Notes: generated from the letters alone by a model not told the origin. A DNA stretch of 64,000 bases from Anaeramoeba flamelloides (GCA_027625915.1 JANTQA010000012.1:8578501-8642500); one strand, 5' to 3'; positions 22,306-34,500 are shown, counted from the first letter of the stretch. Made by a program: numbers and translations.

Positions 22306-25300
22306 TTAATTTTCCAAATTCTTTTTCAAATAAAAAATTTTATAACTCCAAAATTTTTTTCTGATTGGATCCTTTTTTTTCAACAATTCGGCAAATTGTA
22401 AGGCCTTTTGTAGATAATTTTCTTCTTTCAAAATATTTTCATAAATAAATATTAAAAATTCATACGGGTAAAAGCAATGGTGCTTTTTGTTATTTAGGTC
22501 GATAACCTTTTTTTCAATTTCTTTGCACTTTTCAATATTAATTTTTATAACCCAATGTCTTAAATATACCCATGCTGCTTCATTGTTGATTGCCCTTTCC
22601 AACTTTTCCATGGTAAAATTGCACTCCTGAATAGCAAGTTCAAGATTTTCTTCAATTTCACCAGCCTTTGTAATGATGAATTGGCGATATGTCCAAGCAG
22701 AATTATTTCTCGAATCCTTTTTAAGCATCTTTTCTGCATACTGTAATTCACCCTCCCATAAATTAAAGTGCTGTATTGCCCATATCCTATAAGACCAAGC
22801 ATGTATGTTTTTGGCATCTTTAAACAATGCTATTTCACAGAATTCCTTTTCATACTGGCCATCATCAAGTTTGTCAACAACACACTTACGATGCTGCCAC
22901 AATTGATAATTTTTTTGCACCTCAAACACATATTCTTTTAAAAAATTCAGTTCCTTTAATAAGTTCTTGTTGAGTTTCTCTAAGAGGATCCTTCGGTACC
23001 ACCACGCACTATAATGACCCGGAACATGTGAAATTACTTCAAGGGTTAAATCAAATGCCCTTTCGCTTATTTCGTTATTTGCAAGAACAAATCTAAAATA
23101 CCCCATTATTTCTTTAACTATTTATTTTTGATTTAAAATTTGATATTGAATATAAACAATTTATTTTATTTGATTTTATTATAATTTTAAATAATATGAA
23201 ACTAAATTTAAGATTCTAAACCCCCCCAAGAAATAATTTACAAATAAATTTATATGAATGACTAGTCGATCGAGGAAAAAAAGAAAGAAAGAAAGAAATC
23301 ATTATTATTATTGAAGAGGTGTAAATTACACCATATTTATACTGCAACTTAAATTTTCTAAAATGATATTTCATTCTAAAATCATAGATTTAATGATTAT
23401 TCAAGAAAAGCACACCCCAAATTATCTTTATTATTGAAAAAGAAAAAAGGAAAATTGAAAAGAAAAAAGTAAGAAAAAAAAAGAAAAAAAAAAGTAAAAA
23501 TATGAAAATATGTTTTTAATTTTGAAATTTTAAAATTAAATTTTTTCCTAATATCTCTTCGAAACCTTTAAATACATGTAATTCATACATTAAAACTGGT
23601 ATCCTTTTTACTGGAAAATAGTTTAGTTTTTGTTTTTTTTTTTTAATTAAAAAAGTAGAGAAGAAGAAAAATAATCAACGGTATGATGCTAATTTGGTAG
23701 GCAAGGTATCGAAGAAGAGAAATGGCGGTATCAATTTATCTTCTTCTTGTATACGATTGCCCTGCACTGGTATTAACTTCTAGCGAGTACAGTAACAATA
23801 TATTTACTGTACTGAGATCAACTTCTGTTAAGAACACCATTGCGTAAAATAGGTTGGGTTTATGGTGGTGATTTTGAAAATTTCTGCATTATTAAAAAAA
23901 GGAAACAACCACCAGACCAATTCAACACTTTGTGTCCAAAATAAAAATTCCAATTCAGGTTTTACTTTTTTATGTTGTTTTTTTAATCTTTATTTTTCAG
24001 AAAACTAAATTGAGTTTAAAATACTTCTAATGACTGTAATTAAAAGGTTCTTTTGTCTACTCTTTGAATTAGTAGTCACAAATTTAGTCACTTCAAATCT
24101 CTCTCTTTAACCTATTAAGAGCTCTTGAGCACTTAACCTTTACCAATAAATCCTAATATTTTTTATTTCTTGCTTTACTTTCTCTTTTTCTTGTCTTTGT
24201 TGAAAAATAAAAATTTATTCTTTCATTTTTTAAAGAAAAGCTATCCCATTAGTTATATAATTACCTAGACTATAGCATGCACAAAAAAACTCTAAAAAAT
24301 TTTAGAGTTTCAGGAAGTGCCGTAAAGTCCCGTTAAGTGCAGAAGAGTCCTTAGTTTGTTTTTTTTTTTGATTTTAGAAATAAAAAAGAAAATTTTGGAA
24401 ATATTCCTTTTAATTTCTCAAATTAAAAAAAAACCTAACAGCACTTTTCCAGGATTCAAAAGAATGAAGAGCAATCTTTGATTTTACGGAATTCTTTTAA
24501 ATTCTGGAAATGCTAACGTTTTTTTTTTTTTTTTTTATTCTTGTTTTTATTTCGAAACTCAATTGATTTTCTAATCAAAACAAAAAATAAAAAAAACCTA
24601 ACAGCAAATAAAAAGTACGTAATTTTGTTTAATTACCTCTCTTCATTAATAAAATTGTAAAAAAAATATTGTATTTTTAACTGATTAGCACATTTAGAAA
24701 AATGTCAATTTTGGAAATTTTTTTTTTTAATTATTTTAAAATACCTTATCCAAATAAAAAAAAAAAAATCAAAATAATATTAATTTTAGTATTTAATAAT
24801 TCGCATTTAAGAACGACCAAAAGTAACTATTTTTTCAATTTTTTAATCTACAAGATTTAACTTAATAATTATCAACCTAAAAACCTAAAAGGTTGATTAC
24901 TTTAGTTTCCTTTCTATGAAGATAGTTGTATTTTTAATATATTTTAAATATCTGAGAAATAATTTGTCAAATAAATCTATTGGTTAATTATTTAATTTTT
25001 TTAAAACAATTCGAAATTTTGAACGACTAATCTACATTTTGCCTACTTATCCAAGTACAAAGGATATTTGAAACTGAAAAAATATATCAAAATCAGCCAG
25101 TTTCCAGAAAAATTAAGGAAAAAAACAGCCGGACAAAACCGAAAATCATCAACAACAGTATTCAAATCAAAATCATTATGTAATGGTTTGAACATATACA
25201 CATACAGATTGGGGAAAGGAGTAAATTCAAAAATGTGTAAAAGTTGTAACAAAAAAATTGATGACAGAGATCACTTTATTTGGGGCTTACTCATATTTAT

Positions 25301-26897
25301 TACAGTCCTACTTAACTGGAAAAAAAACCTCAAAAAAATCAAAATTTTTGACTTTAGCAGAATAGTCAAAGGGGATACAGATGAATTTGTGGAGGAAATG
25401 AACATAAAAGAAATCTATGACATAATCATAGAATACTTTTTGACCAATATGAGCTAACATGCTAAATCGAAAGGGGGGCTTAAATCCAAATAAATTCTAA
25501 TTACCTTCATAAAAAGTTATGTGGATCAAAAAATGATTCAGGTTTCTTATTCCTCTTATTTTAACTTTTATCCTATTTTTCTTTTTCCTTATTTTTCTTT
25601 TTTTTACATTTCTTCATTTTTTAGAAAACTAAATTAAGTTTCAATCAATTTTAATAACTGTGCCTACATTAGATACTCTCTATTAATTGGGAGTTGTAAA
25701 ATTTAGTAAAGTCAAAATTCTCTCTTTAACAGATTAGATGAGTTTCATCAAACCCTTAACAATAAAACTAATCTACATTTAGCAACAAATTTAAGAAAGA
25801 TAATTTTTCAACTTTGAAGTCTGAAAATTGATAACCTAACCTTTAAATTTCTAGTGAAATTTAGATTAACTTTATTAAAAAATTCTTGTTGGGCTTTTTT
25901 CCTAATACAAAGATCGTTTTTTAATTGACAAGATCAACAAATAGTACTACTTTACTAATCGAATTTTTCGAGACATTTGAATCATGGATCACTAATTTGA
26001 TTTACTTTCAATAACAACTCTTTCAATTTTAGAATTCTCTAAGGGTAGGTACTAATCCCTTAAATGTGAAAAAATTTTCACTTTAATTTTTGTTTGATCA
26101 TTTGCTAACCCACTATTATCAAAGAAATCAATTTAAACTTTATTTAGCTCATATTAATTTTAGAACTTGTCTATTAATGCAAAGTGTAAATTCATTTTCT
26201 CTTTGTTTGTTATACCAGAATGTTACTGTTCGATTCACTGAATAAAAAAAGAAAGAAGAAGATGAAAAGTTTTTCCCATTTTAACTCAAAATCCCAGTAT
26301 CGGTTTCTTTGCAAGTTACAAGATTTTCGTTGTTAGAACAGTTTCTTTGTGTTACCTAAATTATTTCAAAAATAATTGTACGTGTTTGATTTCTTGAACT
26401 TGTCAAATTTTGGTACTAAAAATTGAGAATTTCAAATTAATGAATTAAAATCTCCATAATAATTGTTGTTTGTGATTTTTCTTTTTTGTTTGTTGTCTCT
26501 TTTTATATGGAAATCTGAAAAACAAATGAAAAAAAAATAGAGGGTTCTGAAACAAAAAAATTTTTACAAAATAAAAAAAACTAGAAAAAGAAAAATATTT
26601 GTTTTTGAACAAAAAAAACAATTTACATTCTCTTGAATAATCAATTGGACAGATCATTGGTTCATTATTATTTTGTGGTATTGGCTTAACACCTTTCCAT
26701 TCTGGTCTTTTTGAGAAAGATAACCAATCATCATCGGAATCACTCGACAGCTCTTCAATTTTATTTTCTTCTTCTTCTTCTTCTTCTACTTCTTTTTTTT
26801 TGACATTCTGAATGGTGTTTTGATCTTGTTTCATTTTTTCTTCTTTTTTATTTTGGGAAAGCAATTCGCCGTTGTTTTGGTTTGTTGAGTTGCTCAT
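22306..26897 (-). CDS. FNTA: protein farnesyl/geranylgeranyltransferase type I alpha subunit
   Basis: Shared alpha subunit of farnesyltransferase and geranylgeranyltransferase I, which attach isoprenoids to CaaX-box proteins in the cytosol. Exon 1 is 26627-26897 (minus), exon 2 is 22306-23117, with a phase-1 GT-AG intron of 3,509 bp (GTAAAT donor, AAATAG acceptor). Splicing gives 360 residues (human 379). The join is convincing: exon 1 ends RPEWKGVKPIPQ...CPIDYSRE and exon 2 continues FKEIMGYFRFVL...SERAF, the conserved run of the family (YSDKFRDVYDYFRAVL in human). PPTA repeats follow: HYSAWWYRRILL, NYQLWQHRKCVV, NIHAWSYRIWAI, NNSAWTYRQFII and NEAAWVYLRHWV. The N-terminal 60 residues are acidic and disordered, as in many homologues. 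The ATG at 23106 is internal; a TAA lies just upstream of it, inside the intron. No other subunit is in the window. Confidence 0.93.
23690..23880. ncRNA. structured GC-richer island, unidentified
   Basis: This stretch in the transferase intron stands out by base composition and by nested inverted repeats: GAGTACAGTAA...TTACTGTACT (a perfect 10-bp stem with a 7-base loop), an outer pairing of GCACTGGTATT with AACACCATTGC, and a third between GGCAAGGTATCGAAGAAG and CTTCTTCTTGTATACGATTGCC. Such compensating stems suggest a folded RNA or a SINE head. I tried to match it to U1, U2, U4, U5, SRP and tRNA landmarks and found none, so the strand and the class are unknown. A LINE-like 3' tail lies about 120 bp downstream. 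Confidence 0.35.
23997..24150 (+). mobile_element. LINE-type 3' tail (repeat D), copy 1
   Basis: Begins AGAAAACTAAATTGAGTTT after a pyrimidine-rich tract and ends CTTAACCTTTACCAATAAA. It matches 43909-44065 closely and the 3' end of the LINE piece at 25040-25766 more loosely. It lies in the transferase intron, on the strand opposite to the gene. It may be a very short LINE insertion or the tail of a SINE whose head is the island at 23690-23880. Confidence 0.6.
24290..24610. repeat. family B-like AT-rich repeat
   Basis: Contains the TTTTTGATTTTAGAAATAAA and CAAATTAAAAAAAAACCTAA strings in inverted pairs, as in the copy at 205-700. It abuts and probably truncates the left end of the C copy that follows. 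Confidence 0.45.
24640..26063. mobile_element. family C copy split by a LINE insertion
   Basis: The left part (24640-25039) and right part (25767-26063) are co-linear with intact C copies when the inserted 727 bp and one target duplication are removed. The right end is TACTAATCCCTTAA, with TTAA at 26060-26063. The left terminal repeat is missing. Confidence 0.65.
25040..25766 (+). mobile_element. 5'-truncated LINE, 3' end only
   Basis: Flanked by a 14-bp target duplication ACTAATCTACATTT (25026-25039 and 25767-25780) inside a C element. The coding part, to 25457, encodes a LINE-type C-terminus: a basic region with NIYTYRLGKG, then a Cys-x2-Cys (CKSCNKKIDDRDHFIWG) followed by His, in the style of the C-terminal zinc knuckle of many non-LTR retrotransposons. 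About 310 bp of 3' untranslated sequence follow, ending CCCTTAACAATAAA. It lacks reverse transcriptase. Confidence 0.75.
26064..26626. other. rest of the transferase intron, donor side
   Basis: A+T-rich intron sequence. A fold-back arm-like segment at about 26260-26300 resembles the element at 20015-20182. No gene. Confidence 0.4.
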
Positions 26898-27095
26898 TTT
26901 AAAAATTATAGGTGTCTGGTTATATGAAAAATTCAGAAAAATGATCTTTTCATCAAAGTATTTTTTCTGTTACTTGAATAAGAAATTCAAAGTTTACAAT
27001 TTTTTGAAGTTTTGGATAATACCTTTGGTTTTTCTTCTTTATAAAGTTGTATTTTAAATATCTTCAAAATCTAAAATAATTATATTATTTTCAAT

Positions 27096-27852
27096 TTAAG
27101 GGATTAGAATCACAAGAGATTTCTCTAAAATCATGGTGTGTTGTAATTGAGTGTAAATGGTGTTAGTGATCATGGCTCAAATAGCTCTAAAAAATCTATT
27201 ATAAATCTTATTATACAATAAATTTTTACATTTTTTACTTAGTGTTTACTATTAAAAATTTTCATTTTTGAAATTTTTTTTTTAATTCCTTTACCCAAAT
27301 CTTAAAATAGAAACCCAAAATAATAGTATTTGGTATTTAAAAATTCAGAATAAGAACTTCCAAAAGTAACTATTTTTTTTAATTTTTTAATGTCAAAGAT
27401 TAACTCAATAATCATGAGCATAAAAACCCAAAGACTGATTAATTGTACTTCTTTTTGATAAAGATAATTGTAAAATCAATTTATTTTCAATATTTCAAAA
27501 ATAGTTTGTCAAATAAATCATTGGTTAATTATTTAATTTTTTTTAATAAAAGCGAAATTTTTAACAACTAATCTACTTTTCGTCAAAAATTTAAGATGTA
27601 TATTTTGCACACTTTGAAGTCGAATATTGAAAATTCAGTCTTCAAATTTATGGTGAAATGCAGTTTTTATTCTGAAATTCTTTGGGGTTTTTACTAATAC
27701 ATTGATCATTTTTAATTGATGGGATCAATTCTTATTACTACTTGATTAATTGATTTTTTAGAGACATTTGAACATGTAGCACTAATGTGGTTCTACCCAA
27801 TAACAACATACTTTGGTCTAAGGCTTCTCCTTAGTTGACGTTAATCTTTTAA
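27096..27852. mobile_element. family C TTAA-bounded element, most complete copy
   Basis: 757 bp between TTAA sites. The left end is TTAAGGGATTAGAATCACAA; the right end ...CTTAGTTGACGTTAATCTTTTAA is its inverted counterpart. The inner parts of the terminal repeats (GTGTGTTGTAATTGAGTG; complement near 27790) continue, so the arms are over 100 bp. It lies about 200 bp upstream of the transferase start. No ORF. Confidence 0.8.
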
Positions 27853-28753
27853 ATGACCTAAATTGGTTTTTTCTGATAAATTTGCAACAATAAGATTCAT
27901 TCTAATATTGGAACAATAAAAGAATTTAGTAGTCAACAACACAGTGTATTGTGTAATTGTTTTTAACAATTTTATTATTAAGTTGTCGCCTTGAACAAGT
28001 CAAAAAATGTTTACAATTTTGAAGTTAACTCAATCCCATCCTTATCAGCAATAAATAATTAAACATTTTATTTTATCTCTCTTTGATTTATTTTTTTTTG
28101 TTTTTTCAATTGATAATAATACAGAAACCCCAATTCAAAATTTTTAACAGACTAAAATTCTATTTGTGAAAAAAAAAAACTTATTTAATCAATTTAAGAA
28201 GATTTACCAAATTAGAACCATTCACTAATTGAAATGCTAACACTTTTTTATAAATAACAATACCAACAAAACAATAAATAACTAATTATCAATACAAATA
28301 AATCAAGGGTGTGTTAAAAATTTTGGAGAGAATAAAACAAAAAAATACATTAACAAATTTGTTTAAATTCTATTAGGAATATTGATCGATCAAAGTTTAG
28401 ATACTACCAACTTAATTTTATTTGAGTTCTTCTATTTAAAAGAACTCAACTTTAACCTCATATCAACTGTTCAAAAAAATTTTGATCCAATGAAAAAATT
28501 TCGTTATTCAAACAATGAAATGAAAACAAAAACTAAAAGATGAAAAAATGATTTTCATATTTTATAAAAATCAAAATTATCTCCAATTTCAATGAAATTG
28601 AATTATTTTGATTGTTTATAACGTTTTAGCTACGTGGAAAATTTTGAATTTTAGTTTATAAACAATTTCAAAAGACTGAAAAAACCAAAATACTATTTAG
28701 AGGTTTTGAATTCATCATTTATTTTGGAAATTGTTTTGTCTTAGCTTTGAATA
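27853..28753. other. gene-free spacer
   Basis: No supportable gene, RNA or defined repeat. Confidence 0.4.
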
Positions 28754-28954
28754 TACAGTCAGTTCCACTTTTAATATACAAACTTTCAACTAAATTCAAG
28801 GTACAAAAAAAATCTCAAATTAAGGCACAAAATTCTGAATTTAATAAAATAATTTATGTAAAAAAAATATTCTGAAAAATATACTTTAATATGAGATTTT
28901 TTATATCCTTAAATTTTGTTCAAAGTTTGAGGCTTAGAAGTGGAACTGATTGTA
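28754..28954. mobile_element. 201-bp Tc1/mariner-like MITE, copy 2
   Basis: TA-CAGTCAGTTCCACTTTTA at the left and GTGGAACTGATTG-TA at the right form near-perfect inverted repeats that extend inward about 70 bp, making the element almost a palindrome. Same length as 10353-10553. No ORF. Confidence 0.85.
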
Positions 28955-28979
28955 TCTTTTTATTGATTTAATTTTCTTA

Positions 28980-29830
28980 ACTTTGTAAAAGTAATTTTTT
29001 TTCGAAATATTCTTTATAAAGAACTATTTGAAAAGTAGAAGTGTAAATGTTTCTAAAAAAGTAAATTTATGGGCTGAGTCATTATAGTGAAAAATAATTT
29101 TCTGAAATGATAAATTAAAAAAAAAATTATATTTTTACCTAATAATAATTAAAAACTATCCACACATGAAGTATAATTGATCTCAAAAAATCAACAATCA
29201 AAAAGGGTTGATTTTTAGAAAAAGGTGCAAAAGTGAGTCACTCGATTTCCAATTTGAATTACCATATTTCATTTTGAAAACAAATATTTGAGTTTTGAAG
29301 TGCAACTCCTTGTGATTTTTTGATATCTTGAAGATTTTTTTTTTCATTTTTTTATTTTCTCAAATGAGTTATTTTTTCTCTCAAGAATGTTACATAAAAT
29401 CTTTGCTTTGTAAAATTTAGAGGATTACAATTAAACCACAAATTATTTTTAGTGAATTAAATTGATAATACACTAAAAGAAAACAATCTGTTTTAAATTG
29501 AAGAAAGTTAGCCCTTTGTAATTTTAAAATATGAAAAAATTATTATTATTTTATAAAATTTTCATTTTTTGGAATTGAGAATTACATTTTAAACATTTTT
29601 TTATTGAATTTTTAAATCATTTTTTTTTTCAAAATTTGAATTTTTGAAATTGAGAATGCCTTTTCAATTTATTTTTTTGTTTTGTGAATTTTTTTGAATT
29701 AGATCCTTATGAATTTTTTTTTGTTATTATTTGTTTTTTACCTATTAAAAATCAGGAAATTCCATAAGAAAAATTTTGGTTTCAAGTCACTCCTTGAATA
29801 TGGAGAAAAACTAATGATAAATGATGAAAG
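28980..29830. mobile_element. repeat K copy 2, without the nested element
   Basis: Co-linear with 11830-13310 apart from the F insertion there. It therefore provides the pre-insertion sequence near 29540 (AAAAAATTATTATT). No ORF. Confidence 0.6.
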
Positions 29831-31009
29831 TCTTAATGAAAAATATTTTATATTGATTTGAATTTATTGAGAAATTTAAAAAATAAAATTAACCTTGTAT
29901 GTTCGTTTTCCCTTTTTTTATCCTGTAATCCAGCTTTCGAAAGTTTTTTTTTTCTAACCATATTCTTATTTTCAACTAATTTTCAAATTTACTCTTTATT
30001 TTTTCCAATAAAATTCTTTTCGCTAAACTCATAATATTTTTTACAAAACAAAGATATGAACAAAAAAGTTCAATGTATTTGAAAGAATATTTCAGTATCT
30101 GTATTAAACTTTATAATTATTTTTATTACTAATAAGTTTCAGTCCTATTAGTATTTGATTTAAAATATTCTAGTTATTCTAATTTAGAAATATTAATCAA
30201 ATTATAAAACTTTATATAATAATCAATTTTATTTAAGTCTGAAAACGTGTGACAAAAAAAAAATTCACTCCAGATTTAACTATTTTTCTCTGAAAAAAAA
30301 CCTTATCAATAGGTAAAAAAAAGTGAACCAGGCCAAAAATCGAATACTTTTTTCCATTGGAAACCTTACTGAAAACCATAAAACCAACAGGAAAATCAAT
30401 TAATATAAGAAAAAAATAATTATTCAAAACAATAAGAGTTTATAAAATACCCTTTTCTTTATGGGATTTTTCTTTGATTGATCAATTATTAAAAATCTGT
30501 TGAAAAAATTGACTATTTTAAAGATCTCCAATATAACAATGAATCATTTCGATAAATAAGCATACTTAAAGTTGTGTTTAGGGGTTTGATTGAAAATAAT
30601 AGAGTGGATTATATTTTGAAGCTAATTGTTTTCTTCGATTGATTGATCTTAATTTTTCATTTTCAGTAAGGTTCCGAATTATAGACTGTGTTGTAATTTA
30701 TTTCAGAATAGTTTATTTTTTCATATTAATTAACAAGGCCAGTCTTTAAAACTCTTTCGTCACACTACAATTTCTTTAATACTTGAAAAGTTTTATCAAA
30801 AAAGTCATGAAATTTCCATTATATAAAAATTAAAAAATAGGATTTTTTTATAGAGATTATTAAATTAAATCCATCAATCTTGGTAATCTTTGTTTTGGAT
30901 TTTTGAATTACAATTTAAAATTTTTCGAATAATTCCAAGAATTCAAGCAGAAAGATTAATTTTTAACGTAGGAGATTAATTCAATTTGTTTCACCATGAA
31001 CCAAAGATA
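29831..31009. other. gene-free spacer
   Basis: A+T-rich. The ORF on the minus strand at 30233-30427 has no coding features and was not accepted. Confidence 0.4.
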
Positions 31010-31461
31010 CACAATAAGAATAGCACAAACCAAATAAAGGCTTTCAAGATTTTTTGGAACTTTCAAACTGAAGGTCTCAAAGATTTCAGTTTCTGATATT
31101 CTTTCATATTTTTTCAAATTTCAAATACTTGGCACAAACTTATATAAGCCCAAAAAAGGTAAAAAAAAATAATTAACAAAAGATTACATTTTGAATTTTA
31201 ATTGAAAATTTTTAATAAGTTCTGGATAAGAGAAAGATTTCTTTGCTTTCAAAAACCTGAAGTTCTTTTTATAAAAAGCGAAAAGCTGAAAGTTGTTTAA
31301 ATTGCAAGTTTTTAAAAGTTTGAATTGTAAAAACTATAAAATTGAAAGTTATTTAATTTTAGTCTTGCAATTTTTTTCAAAATTAGAGATAATTTCAAAA
31401 AAAAACAAAAGTGTTGTAAAGTTAAAAAAGTGACTACAATTTTTGTGTTATTTTTGTCATG
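31010..31461 (+). mobile_element. family A MITE abutting the propeller-gene start
   Basis: 452 bp. The left end CACAATAAGAATAGCACAA and the complement of the right end (CATGACAAAAATAACACAA) are decayed forms of the perfect 19-bp repeat at 17673. The interior is shared throughout, e.g. CTGATATTCTTTCATATT, CAAATTTCAAATACTTGG and AAAGTGACTACAATTTTTGT. It ends 53 bp before the ATG at 31515, in the same orientation as the gene, exactly as the first copy does at RPL13A. Confidence 0.85.
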
Positions 31462-31514
31462 ACATTTGAGAAAAAGTTTCATTTTTTGAACATTTACTTG
31501 AATTCTTCTAACAG

Positions 31515-34500
31515 ATGCTCAAATTAAAATTCAATATACTTTTTTGTGTCTTATTTTTAGCCTTACTCAACCTCACTTTGGGTTATTCTTTATACGGAAT
31601 AAGCCACCCTGTGGATCTGGTTTCTGTTAATCCACAAGACGCTTCAATTACACAAATTGGTAGTATTATAAGCCACGAATCCTTAGGCGATAATCTTGGG
31701 AGCTTAGATAACAAGAATAAGATCTATTATTTCTTAGGCACTAACTTGACAGACTCCAAAATAGATTTGGTTGGGTTAAACCTTGATCCCAACCAAGGAG
31801 AAATTGGTATTTATTTCATTTAGTTTCCAAAGAACACAAAAAAAAAACAAACTCTCTAACTGTTGGAAGCTGTCATTGTTAAAAAACCAAAAATATTTGA
31901 AAAATCTTCTTATTGTTTACCAAACCTACAATCAAAAAACAAATAACAAAATAATAAAGGATCAATAAGGTACGAAGTACGAACACCCTTTATAACTGCT
32001 TCTTATATAGGCATTGGCGAAATTTGTTCAGTTGATCCAAATACTGGAGATGTTATTGTCATGGTAAATTATTTCGTTTTTTTTTTTTTTTGAATATTCG
32101 CCTTTGAACCAATTCTTTTTGACTACTGCTATTTTACCATCTAAGGGATTAGCATCTACCAAGAGAGAAGTCTAAAATTAAAGTGTGTTGTTATTGAAAG
32201 TAAATCATATTAGTGATCCATGATTCAAATGTATCTAAAAAATTCGATTAGTAAAGCAGTAATATTTGTTGATCCTTATCAATTAAAAAACGATCCTTTT
32301 ATTCGTAAAAAAACCCTAGTGTTTTGAATTTCAGAAAACTAATCTACATTTCGCCAGAAATTTAAAGGTTAGGTTATCAGTAGGTTAGACTTCAAAGCTG
32401 AAAAATATCTTTCTTAAATTTATCGTGTAATATGCAGATTAGTTGCCAAAAAATTGATTTCGAAGTTTAAAAAATTCAAAAATTAACTCAGGATTTATAT
32501 GGACTTATTGTTTTGGAATATTGGAAATATATTGATATTGCAATTAGCTTTTTCAATAGAAAAGAAACTAAATTAATAAATCTTTAGGCTTTTATGTTGA
32601 TTGTTATTGAGTTAATCTTTGAAATTAAAAAATTAAAAAAATTGTTACTTTTGGATTGTTCGAAATATTAATTTTTAAATACTGGAAATACTATTATTTT
32701 GAGTTTATCTGTTTTTAGATTTAGAAAAGAAATTAATAAAAAAAAAGAATTTCCAAAAATTAAAAATTTTTCATTACAATAATTGGTAAAAAATCTAATA
32801 ATTTATTGTTCAATAATATTTTTATGATAGACTTTTTCGAGCTATTTGAGCCATCCAAACTAATTATCAGTATAATATCGTTTACTTTCAATTACAACAT
32901 ACTTTGATTTTAGAAGAATCTATGGTGATGTTAATACCTTAAGAAATGAAAATTTTTCTTTCCTGTTCCCAAATATTTTACTTCTTAGTCATTGAAAAAA
33001 ACCAAGATCTTTTCCAAAATCAATTTAAAAATGGTATTTCTAGGGATTTAGTTAAGCTTTTTTTATTGAATTTTGAGAGAAAATTTTAATTAGGGCAATT
33101 TGATTTTAATAGTATTTCACAGAGAATGCGGTGAATTCCAAATACACCCTCTTCTCACAAAAACGCCCATTGGTGATTTTTCCTTTGTAAATTATTTTGC
33201 ATGTACTGATAAATACAAAAAAATGTCAACAAAATTTTTAATTCTTTTTCCTTTTTTTTTTTACATCTTGAAAACTCAACATTCTTAACAATTCATTTCA
33301 AAGAAGATTTCAAAAATCAACCCATTTTTATCAAAGTTTCTTTGTCTTAAACAAATATAATTCTTTCTTCATCTTTTCTCGAAAGACGGTTAAAAGAAAT
33401 TCACAAAAGAGAACTTGAACCAAAAAATTTGCAAGAGTTTTTGAATTTAAAAATATGAAACAACAATTGGATTTAGTCAGTTAGAACTCTAAAAAAAATT
33501 CCTCAGATATAGATTCAAAAAAAAATAATATATATATATAAACCAAATTTCAAAATTAGGGGCAAATTTTTTTTTTTAGTATTTTTTTCTTTTTTCATTT
33601 GTCTTTCAAAAAAAAAAATTACACTATATTTTTATTTATTAATCAATATTGGTTATTATCTCTAAACACTTTAGTAAAATACATTATTATACAAAAAAAA
33701 AAAAAAAAAATTAAACAATTTATTTTATGATGAAAAATCTGCCCCTATTTTTGAAATTAAGCTTATATATACATATATTTCGACAGAGTTTAAATAAATA
33801 AACCAAATACCAACCTCGCTCTCTCATAAAAATATATACATGATAAGATTTTCTGAAAAAATACCTTTTTTCTCAAAATTATCATTTTTTTGAGATTATT
33901 ATTATTATTTTAAAAATTAGTTTCTGGATACCTCCTTTTTACAAATTAATTTGTCTAGATATTCTTCCAAATATTTTATATTTGTATTTATCTTTAATCC
34001 CTTATGATTGTTAAAAGCATTTAAAGGAATACAAAACAATTTTCAAAACAAAAAAAATTCAAATAGTTCGTAAAACTTTTCATTGTAGAGTTATTTTGTA
34101 TCTTATTCTTCTTGAATTTTTTTTAAATCTAAATGAGATTATTCTAATTTCTCATTTGAAAATTAGTAATAGGTTCATTGAAATAATGTTTCATTAAAGT
34201 AAGGAAAATATTTTTTTTTTGTCTTTCCATTCCAAGTAAAATTTTAGAAAAAAAATACAATATATATATATATATATCAAACCAAAAATAAATACAAACT
34301 ACAAAGAAAATCTTTTTTTTTTTTCTTTTTAATGAAATCAATTTAATTATTGAATAAATGAGTAAAGTAATTTCATTTTATTTTTTATTTTTGAAATTTT
34401 TTCTAGGATAGTTGGTGTGAATATATCAACATTTGATGAGACAAAATTTGAATAAAAAATCAATTTTTCAGTATTTCCAACTTCTTGAACTGAAAAATTT

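Noticed and set aside
22306-23106. Transferase alpha subunit as a single-exon gene starting at the ATG at 23106
   Set aside because: It would lack the conserved N-terminal block, which is present as a separate exon at 26627-26897 and joins in phase 11 bases upstream of that ATG.
26445-26626. Continuation of the frame beyond RPEWKGVKP...YSRE as a separate 150-residue gene
   Set aside because: The extension is Phe/Lys-rich intron sequence after a GTAAAT donor; the exon belongs to the transferase alpha gene.
30233-30427. 64-codon minus-strand ORF
   Set aside because: Phe/Lys-rich with spacer composition and no homologue recognised.
31960-32010. Second possible acceptor at 32010 in the propeller gene
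   Set aside because: It is in frame and has a better pyrimidine tract, but it removes 17 residues that complete a propeller strand; kept as an alternative only.
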